DNA of 64,000 nucleotides from Sutcliffiella deserti (GTDB taxonomy: Bacteria; Bacillota; Bacilli; Bacillales; Bacillaceae_I), in contig NZ_JAIQDB010000011.1 of assembly GCF_020037475.1 (NCBI RefSeq), positions 1 to 64,000 of the forward strand, given 5' to 3'. The position numbers and the translations under genes are program-made. Below are positions 8,236-17,104 of the stretch, in pieces. Position 1 is the first letter of the stretch. Every line of letters starts with the position of its first letter. The notes below the pieces were generated by a model. It was not told the origin of the DNA and made no database searches. It saw only the letters and a list, made by a program, of their open reading frames with translations.

Positions 8236-9059
8236 ACAGAATCCCCCGCAGTCACAATTTTTCTATTCGTTATTTCCAAAGCAGTTTCAATTCCTTTTTT
8301 CAAGGAGTTTTTCGTAATAATCTGGTCAAGGTTGATTCCTAAGTTTACGATGGTCTGAGCAATCTCTGGACGTATCCCTACCAACAGACACTTAGCACCT
8401 ACTAAACGGACGGCTTCTGCCGCTTGAATGATGTGATGCGCTACCATCGTATCCACTACAGGTACACCTGTAATATCAATAAGAACTACTTCTGCACGGT
8501 GTTTAACAACCCCTTGAAGTAGATTTTCCATAATCTGTCTAGCACGTTCGGTATCAATTGTCCCAACCAGTGGCATAACAGATATTCTATCGAAAACAGG
8601 AATCAAAGGTGCAGCCAATTCCTGTAGCGCTATTTTTTGCATGGAAACCGTATGCTCCCATGTACCTGTATAAGTTTTTACAATTTCGTTATAAACCGGT
8701 CGAAGCCACTGATCAAAATCGTACATTAGTGAGACCTTCTTGGAATCTTCCGTTTCATCCGTCATTCCCTCAAACACTATTTTGCCGAACAACGAAAGAC
8801 CTTCTGTAACATATAAAAGAGGCCAGCCGAAACGGACTATTTTCTCAGCAAAATCGGTAAGCTTGGTAGAAAGGTTATCTATATCCATGCTGATGTTGTT
8901 AAGAAGAAGGTTGATATATTCACGACTCGTGCTTAAATAAACCTTTTCTGAAATTGCCTTTAGTTCCTTCTTCTCTCCTATTTCATCTATTCCTTCAATC
9001 CATTGAGTGAAGATTGTTTCACGGTTTTCCTCAATGAAATTTATTATCCCTTGATTCAT
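8232..9059 (-). CDS. rsbRA: RsbR-type stressosome sensor (RsbRA)
   Basis: A 275-residue protein with an N-terminal non-heme globin-like sensory domain (about 1-135), a helical linker, and a C-terminal STAS domain. The two regulatory threonines of B. subtilis RsbRA (T171 and T205) are present as T170 (GTIDTERA) and T204 (VVDTMVA). It forms the turrets of the stressosome. It is the first gene of the operon, with AGGGGA upstream of the ATG and the 9128-9157 promoter about 70 bases away. No other RsbR paralogue lies in this window. Confidence 0.95.
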   Translation of the reverse strand: MNQGIINFIEENRETIFTQWIEGIDEIGEKKELKAISEKVYLSTSREYINLLLNNISMDIDNLSTKLTDFAEKIVRFGWPLLYVTEGLSLFGKIVFEGMTDETEDSKKVSLMYDFDQWLRPVYNEIVKTYTGTWEHTVSMQKIALQELAAPLIPVFDRISVMPLVGTIDTERARQIMENLLQGVVKHRAEVVLIDITGVPVVDTMVAHHIIQAAEAVRLVGAKCLLVGIRPEIAQTIVNLGINLDQIITKNSLKKGIETALEITNRKIVTAGDSV

Positions 9060-9127
9060 TCTACCGTCCCCTTTTTTTGATGTATATATTATGAATTCGA
9101 CATTAAAATTAATTTTCCGCTATATAT

Positions 9128-9157
9128 ACTATAAATTTTAATCATTTTATCTGTCAA
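9128..9157 (-). promoter_or_regulatory. SigA-type promoter of the rsb/sigB operon
   Basis: On the minus strand TTGACA (9152-9157) is followed after 18 bases by TATAGT (9128-9133). It lies in the AT-rich leader about 69 bases before rsbRA. It fits the vegetative promoter that provides basal expression of the whole operon. Confidence 0.75.
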
Positions 9158-9215
9158 ATATGTTCTATTACAATCTTGGTATATATAGGTTTATTATCCT
9201 ATAAATTGTGGAAAT

Positions 9216-9262
9216 TAAAAGAAAAGCACAAGCACTTGTGTTTTAGACTAGCGCTTGTGCTT
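9216..9262 (-). terminator. Rho-independent terminator after mazF
   Basis: A 10-bp stem (9224-9233 with 9253-9262, AAGCACAAGC/GCTTGTGCTT) is followed on the minus strand by TTTTCTTTTAATTT. It separates mazEF from the sigB operon promoter. Confidence 0.8.
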
Positions 9263-9344
9263 GTATGTGCACCAATCGGGTATTAAATTAAAAAAAGCTA
9301 CTCACTTTCTACTGTGAATAGCTCTTACTAACGGATCCAAAATA

Positions 9345-9695
9345 TCAGAAGTCAATAAGTCCTAAACTTATTTGAAGCGCCTCATCCACTTTGTCCATCA
9401 TTTCCTCATCTAGATGAGTTATTTTGTCGGTCAGTCTCTGTTTATCTATTGTTCGAATTTGTTCGAGCAATATAACGGAGTCACGTTCAAAACCATAACG
9501 CTTCGCATCGATCTCTACATGTGTAGGAAGTTTTGCTTTCTGAATTTGAGCAGTAATTGCAGCTACAATAACGGTCGGGCTAAAGCGATTTCCTATATCA
9601 TTTTGGATGACAAGAACTGGTCGAACGCCTCCTTGCTCAGACCCAACTACCGGGGATAAATCAGCAAAATAAACGTCACCGCGTTTGACAATCAA
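9345..9695 (-). CDS. mazF: MazF/NdoA endoribonuclease toxin
   Basis: A 116-residue PemK/MazF-type toxin, exactly the length of B. subtilis EndoA, which cleaves mRNA at UACAU. The N-terminal [13 protein letters not shown] and the [16 protein letters not shown] stretch are diagnostic and include the conserved catalytic arginine. The gene starts four bases after the antitoxin gene, so the pair is co-translated. It lies between alr and rsbRA, as in B. subtilis. Confidence 0.96.
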   Translation of the reverse strand: MIVKRGDVYFADLSPVVGSEQGGVRPVLVIQNDIGNRFSPTVIVAAITAQIQKAKLPTHVEIDAKRYGFERDSVILLEQIRTIDKQRLTDKITHLDEEMMDKVDEALQISLGLIDF

Positions 9696-9699
9696 ATGA

Positions 9700-9981
9700 T
9701 TACCCCCCGCTAACTAAGCGTTCAACCGTATGCTCCGCCTCATATTCTGCAAGAAAAGCTTCAGATGCAATGTTTAAATTAATTTTAGACATCTCCATGT
9801 AGCCACGTCTCATAGATTCGCGAATTTGACGCTTTTTTCTTTCACGAAGATACATTTTTGTTGCTTGATAAATTAATTCGTTTCGATTGCCGTTTTCTTG
9901 TTTTACCAAACCATCTAACTCCGATACTAAGTTTTGAGGTAATCGAATTAAGATTTCAGTTGTTGCGCTGGATTCAGACAC
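9700..9981 (-). CDS. mazE: MazE/EndoAI antitoxin (ribbon-helix-helix)
   Basis: A 93-residue antitoxin that neutralises MazF and probably autoregulates the pair. An N-terminal ribbon-helix-helix region ([19 protein letters not shown]) is followed by the C-terminal toxin-binding tail ending TVERLVSGG, shared with B. subtilis EndoAI. I chose the GTG at 9981, because GGAGG lies eight bases upstream and this gives 93 residues as in EndoAI; a TTG further upstream overlaps that ribosome binding site. Confidence 0.94.
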   Translation of the reverse strand: MSESSATTEILIRLPQNLVSELDGLVKQENGNRNELIYQATKMYLRERKKRQIRESMRRGYMEMSKINLNIASEAFLAEYEAEHTVERLVSGG

Positions 9982-10126
9982 AGCATACACCTCCAAGAAC
10001 TACAGACACGTATATTACTATTCCATATTACATATTACCATCATTACATGAAATTGCAAAGAGATATTTGGTGAATTCCTATCTATTATCGCAACAAGAA
10101 ACCTTTTTTATGCAAAGTCTTACCTT

Positions 10127-11299
10127 TTATTCCAATATTGGTTTGTCTTGCAAATAATTTCTCACTTCCATTATACTCTTATTTCGCAAAAACATGCGTG
10201 GTACCCTGTAACTTATCATACAGGGGATTTCATAGTTGATGGTTTCCAATTTCTCAGCAATATCATTCGAGCTTATCTGCAAATCCCCTTGCTTGCCGAT
10301 TAAAGTAACCACGGTACCGAGGGGTAACTCATAAGGAAGTTTTATCATGAATTGATCCATGCAAACACGACCAACAATCGGAGCAAGTTTCCCATCCACC
10401 AGCACATTCATTCCTTGAAGCTTCCGGGTCCATCCATCTGCATATCCGACCGGAACAGTCCCAATCCACTCTTCTTTTTTCGTAGTATAGGTCGCACCAT
10501 AGCTTACGCTTTCTCCTAAATCAAGTTTTTTCACATGTACTAATTTTGTACAAAGGGAAAAAGCTTCACTGAGGGGAAACGGTAAGATCGGTGTCATTTC
10601 TGGTGATGGTGTTAGACCGTACATGGCAATCCCCACTCGAACCGCATTAAAAACTCTCCCAGGAAACCTTAAGGCAGTAGCACTATTTCCGCAATGAATC
10701 ATTGAAATAGGATGTAGCTGTTTAATTTCTTTCAGCAGCCCGGAAAAACGTTCAAACTGTGTTTCGATATAAGTTGATTGCAATTCATCCGCGGTCGCAA
10801 AGTGTGTATAGACACCTTCCAAACTGAACCGATCGCACGATTTGATATAAGAGACTATTTCTACAGCCTCCTTTTTCGTTCTCGCTCCAATTCGTCCCAT
10901 TCCCGTATCTAATTTCAGATGCAACCTAATAGGTTGATTTTCTTTATAAACACTTTCCGCTTCTTCCAACCATTCTTTTTGGAAAACCGTTAATGTGATA
11001 TTTTCTTTGGCAGCAAGACCGATATCACTCACTCTCGAAGCACCCAAAACTAAAATTGGCGCTTTTATCCCCTGCTCCCTTAAGGCAATCGCTTCATCTA
11101 GAAAAGATACTGCCAGATACTTTGCACCCGCTTCAAGCGCCACTTTCGCAACCTGTGCATCGCCATGCCCATACGCATTCGCTTTAACCACAGCAATAAT
11201 GGAAACATCCTCGGTCACATACCTTTGTAACGCCTGAACATTTTCATATATACCATCAAGATCTACCTCTACCCACGTATCGCGATGAAAACTCGACAT
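10127..11299 (-). CDS. alr: Alanine racemase
   Basis: A PLP-dependent alanine racemase supplying D-alanine for peptidoglycan. The PLP lysine is in VVKANAYGHG near the N-terminus (about K39), and the catalytic tyrosine is in the SVSYGATY segment of the C-terminal beta domain. The length (390 residues from 11299) fits the family. The ORF extends to an ATG at 11329, but related enzymes begin a few residues before the RDTW motif, so I prefer the inner ATG. The ribosome binding site is weak for both, and the choice is uncertain. Upstream is an odd G+T-rich leader. Confidence 0.93.
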   Translation of the reverse strand: MSSFHRDTWVEVDLDGIYENVQALQRYVTEDVSIIAVVKANAYGHGDAQVAKVALEAGAKYLAVSFLDEAIALREQGIKAPILVLGASRVSDIGLAAKENITLTVFQKEWLEEAESVYKENQPIRLHLKLDTGMGRIGARTKKEAVEIVSYIKSCDRFSLEGVYTHFATADELQSTYIETQFERFSGLLKEIKQLHPISMIHCGNSATALRFPGRVFNAVRVGIAMYGLTPSPEMTPILPFPLSEAFSLCTKLVHVKKLDLGESVSYGATYTTKKEEWIGTVPVGYADGWTRKLQGMNVLVDGKLAPIVGRVCMDQFMIKLPYELPLGTVVTLIGKQGDLQISSNDIAEKLETINYEIPCMISYRVPRMFLRNKSIMEVRNYLQDKPILE

Positions 11300-11464
11300 T
11301 TCCCCAAGCACTTCCTTCTCAATCATCATCCCCCTATCATACCCAAAAACCCAAAAAAACTAAAGCCAAAACCAACGATCCCCCCTCAAAACCCAAACTT
11401 CAACTACCCACCAAACCACCTACCCCAACCCAACCTAAGCGCCCCACCACAAAATCCCCCACCA

Positions 11465-11505
11465 ACCAAAAAAGGGGTCAGGCCCCGGTCTTGAGCGCTA
11501 CCAAC
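11465..11505 (-). repeat. GGGGCCTGACCCC hairpin repeat, copy 1
   Basis: The plus strand reads AAAAAAGGGGTCAGGCCCCG and continues GTCTTGAGCGCTACCA, followed 65 bases later by a second almost identical copy. On the minus strand GGGG-CCTGA-CCCC is followed by TTTTTT, so it is terminator-like. Related GGGGCCTGGCCCC hairpins occur at 32629-32641 and 43825-43837. Confidence 0.8.
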
Positions 11506-11529
11506 CCCCACCATACCTTCCATGCACCA

Positions 11530-11568
11530 ACCAAAAAGGGGTCAGGCCCCGGTCTTGAGCGCTACCAC
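11530..11568 (-). repeat. GGGGCCTGACCCC hairpin repeat, copy 2
   Basis: Second direct copy of the element at 11465-11505, identical over about 38 bases including the tail TCTTGAGCGCTACCA. On the minus strand it again has a short GC hairpin followed by a T run. Confidence 0.8.
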
Positions 11569-11604
11569 CTCCACCATTCATCCCAACCACCAACCACAAA
11601 AAAA

Positions 11605-11636
11605 CCAAAAAAATACAGGCCCCTCATCAGAGCCTG
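11605..11636 (-). terminator. Terminator of ydcC
   Basis: A 7-bp stem with one G-U pair (11616-11622 with 11630-11636) is followed on the minus strand by TATTTTTTT. It lies 13 bases after the ydcC stop codon. Confidence 0.8.
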
Positions 11637-11649
11637 CCACCTTCTTATC

Positions 11650-12678
11650 TTATTTAACCGCTGCACCTTGCACCGAACGAGCAACCATCATCATCTCATC
11701 TTGAGACAGATCCTCTGAAGCTATTGTAAAATCCATGCCTTCATAATTCCAAGTAAGAGTATTTTCCGTTAACGCACCTACCGTGAAGCCTAGATCTACC
11801 GGCTCACCACTTACAAAGGAAGATGTAGCAACATCAGAATAGCGGGCCTTTTCTTGAACTAGAGTAAAAGATCGCTCCCCAACAAAAGTGGTGACGACGC
11901 GTTTTCCATTCTCCGTAGTTACTTCCTTCTGCTCTTTAATTTCACTACCTGCTGGAATATCATTAGGGACTAGTACATTGAACACCATCTCATCTTCCTC
12001 ACTCACTTGACCAGAAGTAGGAAGTCCCATTTGAGCACCTGCCATGTTTTTCTTTACATCAAATGCATCTTCATCGAAGCTTGCATCAAACTTGAAATCG
12101 GAAAACTCCACTAACACTAGAGGCTTTTTATCAGGATCCATTACCTTCACACTCACTGGTGTTAGGTCACTTTTATTTAAAGTAATTTCTTGTGTAGGCA
12201 AAAGCTTATTGTTTTGATAATTTGTTTTCGTTTCATATACATAATGCTCTTCCGTAGCCTTGAAGGTTGCGTCGGGATCATTTTTGATATCGTTAACTAG
12301 AGACTCATAAAGATAAGCTTGGCTGCTGTTCTGTGGCCATTCGCTATGAAAGCGGAAGCTTTTATTTAGAGCCGGCGTTAATACGAATACTCCTTCATCG
12401 TTACGGATGATAATTTGACTTTGATCTTTTTGAGCATTTTTCAGATTAACACGATAATACGTTGGCTTTTTATGACCAATTTGCACTTCATACACCTGTG
12501 GCTCCGCACCTGTTTGCAGCGTCATTTTCGCATTAGATTCATAGCTTTTCATTTCTTCCACTTTTTTGCCTAATGCTGCCGTTACATCTTCCTGGGATTT
12601 AGTGCCGCACCCTGCTAGAACTAGGATACTCACAATACCCACCATTAACAAAAGCCATGCTTTTCTCAATTTTTTCAT
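11650..12678 (-). CDS. ydcC: Secreted lipoprotein, YdcC family (LolA-like fold)
   Basis: A 342-residue lipoprotein. A lipobox LAGC gives a lipidated C24 after a hydrophobic signal peptide. The mature part resembles outer-membrane lipoprotein carrier/sporulation YdcC-type proteins (about 338 residues in B. subtilis); the function is not known. It lies between acpS and alr, exactly as ydcC does in B. subtilis, and ends at a clear terminator, so alr must be transcribed by readthrough or from its own promoter. Confidence 0.88.
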   Translation of the reverse strand: MKKLRKAWLLLMVGIVSILVLAGCGTKSQEDVTAALGKKVEEMKSYESNAKMTLQTGAEPQVYEVQIGHKKPTYYRVNLKNAQKDQSQIIIRNDEGVFVLTPALNKSFRFHSEWPQNSSQAYLYESLVNDIKNDPDATFKATEEHYVYETKTNYQNNKLLPTQEITLNKSDLTPVSVKVMDPDKKPLVLVEFSDFKFDASFDEDAFDVKKNMAGAQMGLPTSGQVSEEDEMVFNVLVPNDIPAGSEIKEQKEVTTENGKRVVTTFVGERSFTLVQEKARYSDVATSSFVSGEPVDLGFTVGALTENTLTWNYEGMDFTIASEDLSQDEMMMVARSVQGAAVK

Positions 12679-12811
12679 CCCCTTTGCCTTAATTACATGA
12701 TTACCTTAGAGAAAAAGTGAGAAGATAATAAAGTGAAATAACACCTTTTACTTGTACACCTTGTCTCCTTTCTGAATTATGTATATGAGGCAAGCCTAGG
12801 GAATATGCAGA

Positions 12812-13171
12812 CTAGCTTTCCTTGCTTTCAATAATTACTTGAGCAATTGCATAATGCTCGCTATGAGAAATGGATAAGTGAACATTATTGGATAATGGCT
12901 TGGTGAAATACGGCTTTCCTTTTTCTGTAGTTGCAATATTCATATCTTGAAAACTTAATTCTTTGCCAATCCCTGTGCCATAGGCTTTGGAAAAGGCCTC
13001 TTTGGCAGAAAATCTTCCAGCAAGATATTCAGCTTTTCTTTTCTCACTTAGGGAGATGAATAGCACTTTTTCTTCAGGGGTCAACACTCGATCCACAAAG
13101 TTATGCTGACGATTCATTAACGCTTCGATTCGCTCTATTTCCACAATATCAATGCCAGTACCTATAATCAT
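12812..13171 (-). CDS. acpS: Holo-[acyl-carrier-protein] synthase
   Basis: A 119-residue AcpS-type 4'-phosphopantetheinyl transferase that converts apo-ACP to holo-ACP for fatty acid synthesis. The N-terminal GTGIDIVEIERI and the central GRFSAKEAFSKAYGTG carry the metal and CoA binding residues. It is divergent from the rhomboid gene, as in the B. subtilis ydcA/acpS arrangement. Confidence 0.97.
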   Translation of the reverse strand: MIIGTGIDIVEIERIEALMNRQHNFVDRVLTPEEKVLFISLSEKRKAEYLAGRFSAKEAFSKAYGTGIGKELSFQDMNIATTEKGKPYFTKPLSNNVHLSISHSEHYAIAQVIIESKES

Positions 13172-13290
13172 ATAACACCCTGCCTTTCACATATAATCAA
13201 ATGTATCATGATGATTTACAGGCTAGAAAGCACTGTAAAAGACTTTTAAAACACCTCGTGGTACTCTTAGATAAGAAGGAGTGAAGAACC

Positions 13291-13998
13291 ATGTTTGTTC
13301 GAACGGAAAATTTTCGTACTTTTACAAATTTATATCCTATTATTACCACAATTGTGGCTATTCATCTACTGTTATGGTTGATTGTCCAGTTCTCTTCCTA
13401 TGTTCTAAATCTTACAATAGGCTATAACTTTTCTATATTTCAAGGAGAGCTTTGGAGGCTTGTGACACCAATTTTCTTACATTCCTCTATCACTCATTTA
13501 CTTTTCAACTCACTGTCGCTTGTTCTTTTCGGCCCAGGTCTTGAAAGAATGCTAGGAAAGTGGAAGTTTATACTCATCTACCTTCTGGGGGGAGTATTAG
13601 CTAATATCGCCACACTTTATTTGGCACCACTTCACTATTCCCACCTCGGAGCATCCGGAGCAATATTTGCGTTATTTGGCGTCTATCTGTATATGGTTTT
13701 CTTTCGACCTGACCTGCTTGATACAGCAAACTCTCAGATTATCCTTGTCATACTTGCCATCTCTCTTGTTATGACCTTTTTTACAGAAAACGTGAATATC
13801 TATGCACATCTATTTGGATTTCTGGCTGGTACCATCTTGGCACCATTCTTCCTTGGAAGAGGATTCTATGGCCGTTCCTTCCGCCAGATATTCCCCAATA
13901 TCAATCGTTCTTCTAACCGAAGAACCAGAGGACAGTCAATTTTTTGGGCAATCCTGATTGTGCTTGTAGTACTTGGCGTAATGTCTAGGTTCTTGTAA
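13291..13998 (+). CDS. ydcA: Rhomboid family intramembrane serine protease
   Basis: A 235-residue polytopic membrane protein with at least six transmembrane segments. The catalytic serine is S122 in HLGASGAIFALFG and the catalytic histidine is H173 in YAHLFGFLAG, with the WR motif (LWRLVTPIFLH) in the first loop. Rhomboids cleave substrates within the membrane; the substrate is unknown here. AAGGAG lies nine bases before the ATG. The gene matches B. subtilis ydcA in position. Confidence 0.92.
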   Translation: MFVRTENFRTFTNLYPIITTIVAIHLLLWLIVQFSSYVLNLTIGYNFSIFQGELWRLVTPIFLHSSITHLLFNSLSLVLFGPGLERMLGKWKFILIYLLGGVLANIATLYLAPLHYSHLGASGAIFALFGVYLYMVFFRPDLLDTANSQIILVILAISLVMTFFTENVNIYAHLFGFLAGTILAPFFLGRGFYGRSFRQIFPNINRSSNRRTRGQSIFWAILIVLVVLGVMSRFL

Positions 13999-14090
13999 GA
14001 TTTGCAGGGTTTGCTTTACCTACGATAGACCAATTCACACTCTTAAAAAAACGCGACCTAAAAACATAATTTGGAAATTATAAACGCAGT

Positions 14091-14122
14091 AAAAAAGAGG
14101 TGCAGGTTGCACCTCTTTTTTT
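14091..14122. terminator. Bidirectional terminator
   Basis: A 14-bp stem around GAGGTGCA/TGCACCTC (14091-14104 with 14108-14121) has a 3-base loop and A/T tracts on both sides. It lies between the convergent rhomboid and PP2C genes and serves both. Confidence 0.92.
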
Positions 14123-14126
14123 ACTA

Positions 14127-14939
14127 CTAATCGCTCGGTCTAGTGGCTTCCTTCAATATATTAACTTTCCAGGAAACTATGGTAGTGCTATCTCTAACAT
14201 TATTATGGATAATATTTTTTAGCATTAACTTAATGATGCTATCATCTTTTTGAGAGGTAATGAAAGATTTGTAAATGTTTATTGGATTTGAATATGGTTC
14301 ATTTGGGCATTCAATTAAACCATCAGTAGTTAAAAAGATTCGGTTTTCCCCTTTTCTTAATTCCTTGATACCCACACTATAACAAGGCACATCCTTTTCA
14401 AAAGTATTAACTTTTCCTATCCATTGATAAAATTGTCTTTGATTTAGCTGATACTGACCTAGGGTGGCTAGTTCTTCATGAAACAAATATATAACACAAT
14501 CCCCGACCGAAAACCACCACACATATTTATCTTTCCTTAACACAATTAAACAAGCGGTTTCACCTTTGCAATTTTGGCAATCTCTTATAAATTCTTTAGA
14601 TTGAAACATAGTTAATATCTTCTCTTCGACCCTTTTAAAAGTTTGCTGAGTTGTCTGCAAAGAAAATAAATGCCTTAATTGAGAGCTTTCCTTAGCAAAT
14701 AGCTCTAAAATAATTTCAGCACTCTCAGAACTACTATGCGCATCAAGAAGGATGGTGAATTCCCAATCTTCCTTTTCATTTACCCATACCAAGCATCCGT
14801 CTTCATTCTTATATTGTCCTGCGTCCGAATTACCACCATAACGCCCTACCACAATTTGATTGAGTTGAAGAATATTTGGTTTATCAATAAAATTTGCTTG
14901 GCTCCCTACCCAGCTAAAATCTTTCATACGGTTACTCAT
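14127..14939 (-). CDS. PP2C-like serine/threonine phosphatase
   Basis: A 270-residue soluble protein with a PP2C layout: NED at 45-47, LLDAHS at 64-69 (in place of the usual DGHGG), GD at 146-147, TTDG at 204-207 and D250 in DSTTIV. All key aspartates appear present, so activity is plausible despite the altered second motif. Four cysteines cluster around C121-C130 (CQNCKGETAC). The gene overlaps the upstream HIT gene by eight bases, so the two are translationally coupled. The pair interrupts the ydbT-ydcA order known from B. subtilis. Substrate unknown. Confidence 0.75.
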   Translation of the reverse strand: MSNRMKDFSWVGSQANFIDKPNILQLNQIVVGRYGGNSDAGQYKNEDGCLVWVNEKEDWEFTILLDAHSSSESAEIILELFAKESSQLRHLFSLQTTQQTFKRVEEKILTMFQSKEFIRDCQNCKGETACLIVLRKDKYVWWFSVGDCVIYLFHEELATLGQYQLNQRQFYQWIGKVNTFEKDVPCYSVGIKELRKGENRIFLTTDGLIECPNEPYSNPINIYKSFITSQKDDSIIKLMLKNIIHNNVRDSTTIVSWKVNILKEATRPSD

Positions 14940-15384
14940 TTCTATTTTCCTCTAGATATATTTTTATACGCATACAAAGGTCCCTGACATCTTTATTGTC
15001 ACCCATAGGAGCATCTTTCCAGTCTTTAACAGCGGTTGGTCCCCAATATTCTCTAGGTGTACGCGGATAACGTGGTACTAAGTGCATATGAAGATGAGGA
15101 ACAGCATCACCCATAACATATGAATAGATATGTTCAGCATTTTCGGTTTCTAAAAGTGCTTTGCTAACTCTTGCAATAATCATTCCAAACGATTTCGCTT
15201 CTTCCATATTCATATCACCAAGGGTTGGAGCATGCCTCTTTAAGTCAATCATAATATGACCTAAATAGGTTGAATCTCCATTGCTATCAATATGACCAAC
15301 ATAAACAAAATCGTCCTCGTAAATCATTACTCCCGAAGTTTGAATATTTCCAGAGTGCTTATTACAAATAAAACAATCATTCAT
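14932..15384 (-). CDS. HIT family nucleotide hydrolase/transferase
   Basis: A 150-residue histidine-triad protein with H97, H99 and H101 in PHLHMHLVPR, the family signature. C4 and C7 near the N-terminus could bind zinc with nearby histidines, as in some HIT proteins. HIT enzymes hydrolyse nucleoside phosphoramidates or dinucleotides; the substrate here is unknown. It is the first gene of a two-gene unit with the PP2C-like phosphatase. Confidence 0.85.
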   Translation of the reverse strand: MNDCFICNKHSGNIQTSGVMIYEDDFVYVGHIDSNGDSTYLGHIMIDLKRHAPTLGDMNMEEAKSFGMIIARVSKALLETENAEHIYSYVMGDAVPHLHMHLVPRYPRTPREYWGPTAVKDWKDAPMGDNKDVRDLCMRIKIYLEENRNE

Positions 15385-15556
15385 AGAAATTGTCTCCTTT
15401 TTTAAATATTTCTAAAAGTATAATATAAATACAGGTGTAATGGTATAATTTTCTAGAAAAGGTTATTCCAGCTTCACCAAGACCCTCGAATGCCTGCACT
15501 CCCCTCGGATAAACGTAATATTTTGAGGGTATCAGCAGCTGCATTTAGCACCGCCA

Positions 15557-15592
15557 TAAAAAAAGGAAGTTCAATTTATAATTAAATTGAAC
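15557..15592 (-). terminator. Terminator of ydbS-ydbT
   Basis: A 9-bp stem GTTCAATTT/AAATTGAAC (15569-15577 with 15584-15592) is followed on the minus strand by a run of seven T about four bases on. It lies about 37 bases after the ydbT stop codon. Confidence 0.88.
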
Positions 15593-15628
15593 CTCCAACA
15601 GTACAGCTATATAAATTTGATTCATCCT

Positions 15629-17104
15629 CTATCCTTGCTTTTCTTCATAAGTATACCAATCGAAAATAGCGGACCCATCCTCTTTTTCCACATCCACTAC
15701 CCTGAAATTTTTAAAACCTATACTCGTTTTAATTGCTGCATTTATTGTTTGTAACTCTTTACGGCTTTGAAACTTCGATTCTTTCCATTCAAAAGACTGT
15801 ACCCTCTTTTTGTGAACCATAACAATCGTCTTACTTACCGTCCGATACGACAACTGGAGCTGGTTTCCTTGGACATTCCATCCTCCTGCCGTGAATTGTC
15901 CGTACGCTAAAGAGGCGGCAAACAACACCAGAATATAGGCTATAAAGCCATACGGTTGGAAGAGGTAGGCAACTGCCGAAGCAATAATTATTGCTGGCAC
16001 CACAAGTTTGATTATAAAGCGCGGCAAAGCTCGTTTCGGTAAACCATGTGTTTCAGCTTGCAATTGATAAGCAGGAGTGAATTCTTGTACTAGCGCCTCC
16101 ACCTCTTTTAATTTCACTAATGGAAAGAGAAGAGTGGAAAAACCTGCTTCTTTGTCTCCTGCGCTACCTGCACTTTCAACAAATACGGTAGCCAACCCAA
16201 AGGGCTGTCTTATAATATTTTGCGAAACACGAACTGCCTGAATTCTCGAAAGCGGAATTGTTAGTTGCTTTTTCTCAATGATTCCACGAGAAATCAAGAG
16301 CTCATCTCCCTGTTTTACCACTGTAAAATTTCCGTATTTGAACATCGTCATTGCTATGGAAATCAGCCAGGAGACCAGGAGTATCAGAAAGACCACCGAG
16401 GCAATAAAATAGACACTTGTTTGCAGCACCAGATCAAAACGATCCACTATATCATCGTAAGGTATAAACTGATCGAACTGAGAGGCGAAAGCAATCACTG
16501 CAGATAAAACAACTCCAATACCTCCAGAGGTTGTTCCTACAAGAAATAAGGTACTCCAAGAAACTTTATAGGTTGGCTTCTTTATATCCTCCTTTGGAAA
16601 AGCATCTTCTTCCAAGTTGCCCAGATCATGCTCTTCCCCTTCCTGTAGAGGTCTTTCTTTATACAGTAAAGCACCCCTTAAATTTTGTGCTTCCTCTTTT
16701 GTTACAGCAGTTAATACCGCTTCTGCTTCCGCTCCACCACCAGCCGTCTCCACTTGCACCTTCACAAGGCCAAAAATTCGCTGAATAATTCCCTCTGATG
16801 TATCAATCGTCTGAATTCTTTCACGTGGTATAAAGCGTCTATTTTTAATAAATACTCCACTTTCTATCCTTAATTCACTATCTTCAATCCAATAATAAAA
16901 GCGATACCACACTGCCACACCGTACCCGATGTAGGCAGTTAATAGAACTAATATGGCTCCAAAATAAAGGAATCCGAAAAAACCATCTCCTCTACTGCCA
17001 AAGAACAGGAAAACGATTGCTGGGAGGGCGATTCCCTTTAAGTTCATAAATACCGTATCTATAATTGAAGCTGGATGCAGCCGTTTTCGCTCAGACATCA
17101 TCAT
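15629..17104 (-). CDS. ydbT: Membrane protein YdbT, bacterial PH domains
   Basis: A 491-residue membrane protein with pairs of hydrophobic segments alternating with about three YdbS-like bacterial PH (bPH2) domains, seen by the recurring RIxQ/VxxVxxxQ patterns after each TM pair (RIQTIDTSEGIIQRIFGL and SRIQAVRVSQNIIRQPFG). In B. subtilis ydbS/ydbT are linked to resistance to amylocyclicin-like circular bacteriocins; that role is by analogy. The start overlaps the ydbS stop codon. Confidence 0.88.
   Translation of the reverse strand: MMMSERKRLHPASIIDTVFMNLKGIALPAIVFLFFGSRGDGFFGFLYFGAILVLLTAYIGYGVAVWYRFYYWIEDSELRIESGVFIKNRRFIPRERIQTIDTSEGIIQRIFGLVKVQVETAGGGAEAEAVLTAVTKEEAQNLRGALLYKERPLQEGEEHDLGNLEEDAFPKEDIKKPTYKVSWSTLFLVGTTSGGIGVVLSAVIAFASQFDQFIPYDDIVDRFDLVLQTSVYFIASVVFLILLVSWLISIAMTMFKYGNFTVVKQGDELLISRGIIEKKQLTIPLSRIQAVRVSQNIIRQPFGLATVFVESAGSAGDKEAGFSTLLFPLVKLKEVEALVQEFTPAYQLQAETHGLPKRALPRFIIKLVVPAIIIASAVAYLFQPYGFIAYILVLFAASLAYGQFTAGGWNVQGNQLQLSYRTVSKTIVMVHKKRVQSFEWKESKFQSRKELQTINAAIKTSIGFKNFRVVDVEKEDGSAIFDWYTYEEKQG

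Larger units (their letters stand above)
11330..11604 (-). other. G+T-rich spacer between ydcC and alr
   Basis: About 275 bases without a convincing gene. Read on the transcribed minus strand it is almost entirely G, T and some A, with many GG, GGG and GGGG runs and very few C. Overlapping plus-strand ORFs here are composition artefacts, rich in Pro and Lys. It contains two near-identical copies of a ~40-bp sequence with a GGGG...CCCC hairpin. Confidence 0.75.

Noticed and set aside
11285..11718. Three Pro/Lys/Asn-rich plus-strand ORFs between alr and ydcC
   Set aside because: They come from the C/A-rich strand of a skewed spacer, contain the duplicated hairpin segment, and have no ribosome binding sites.
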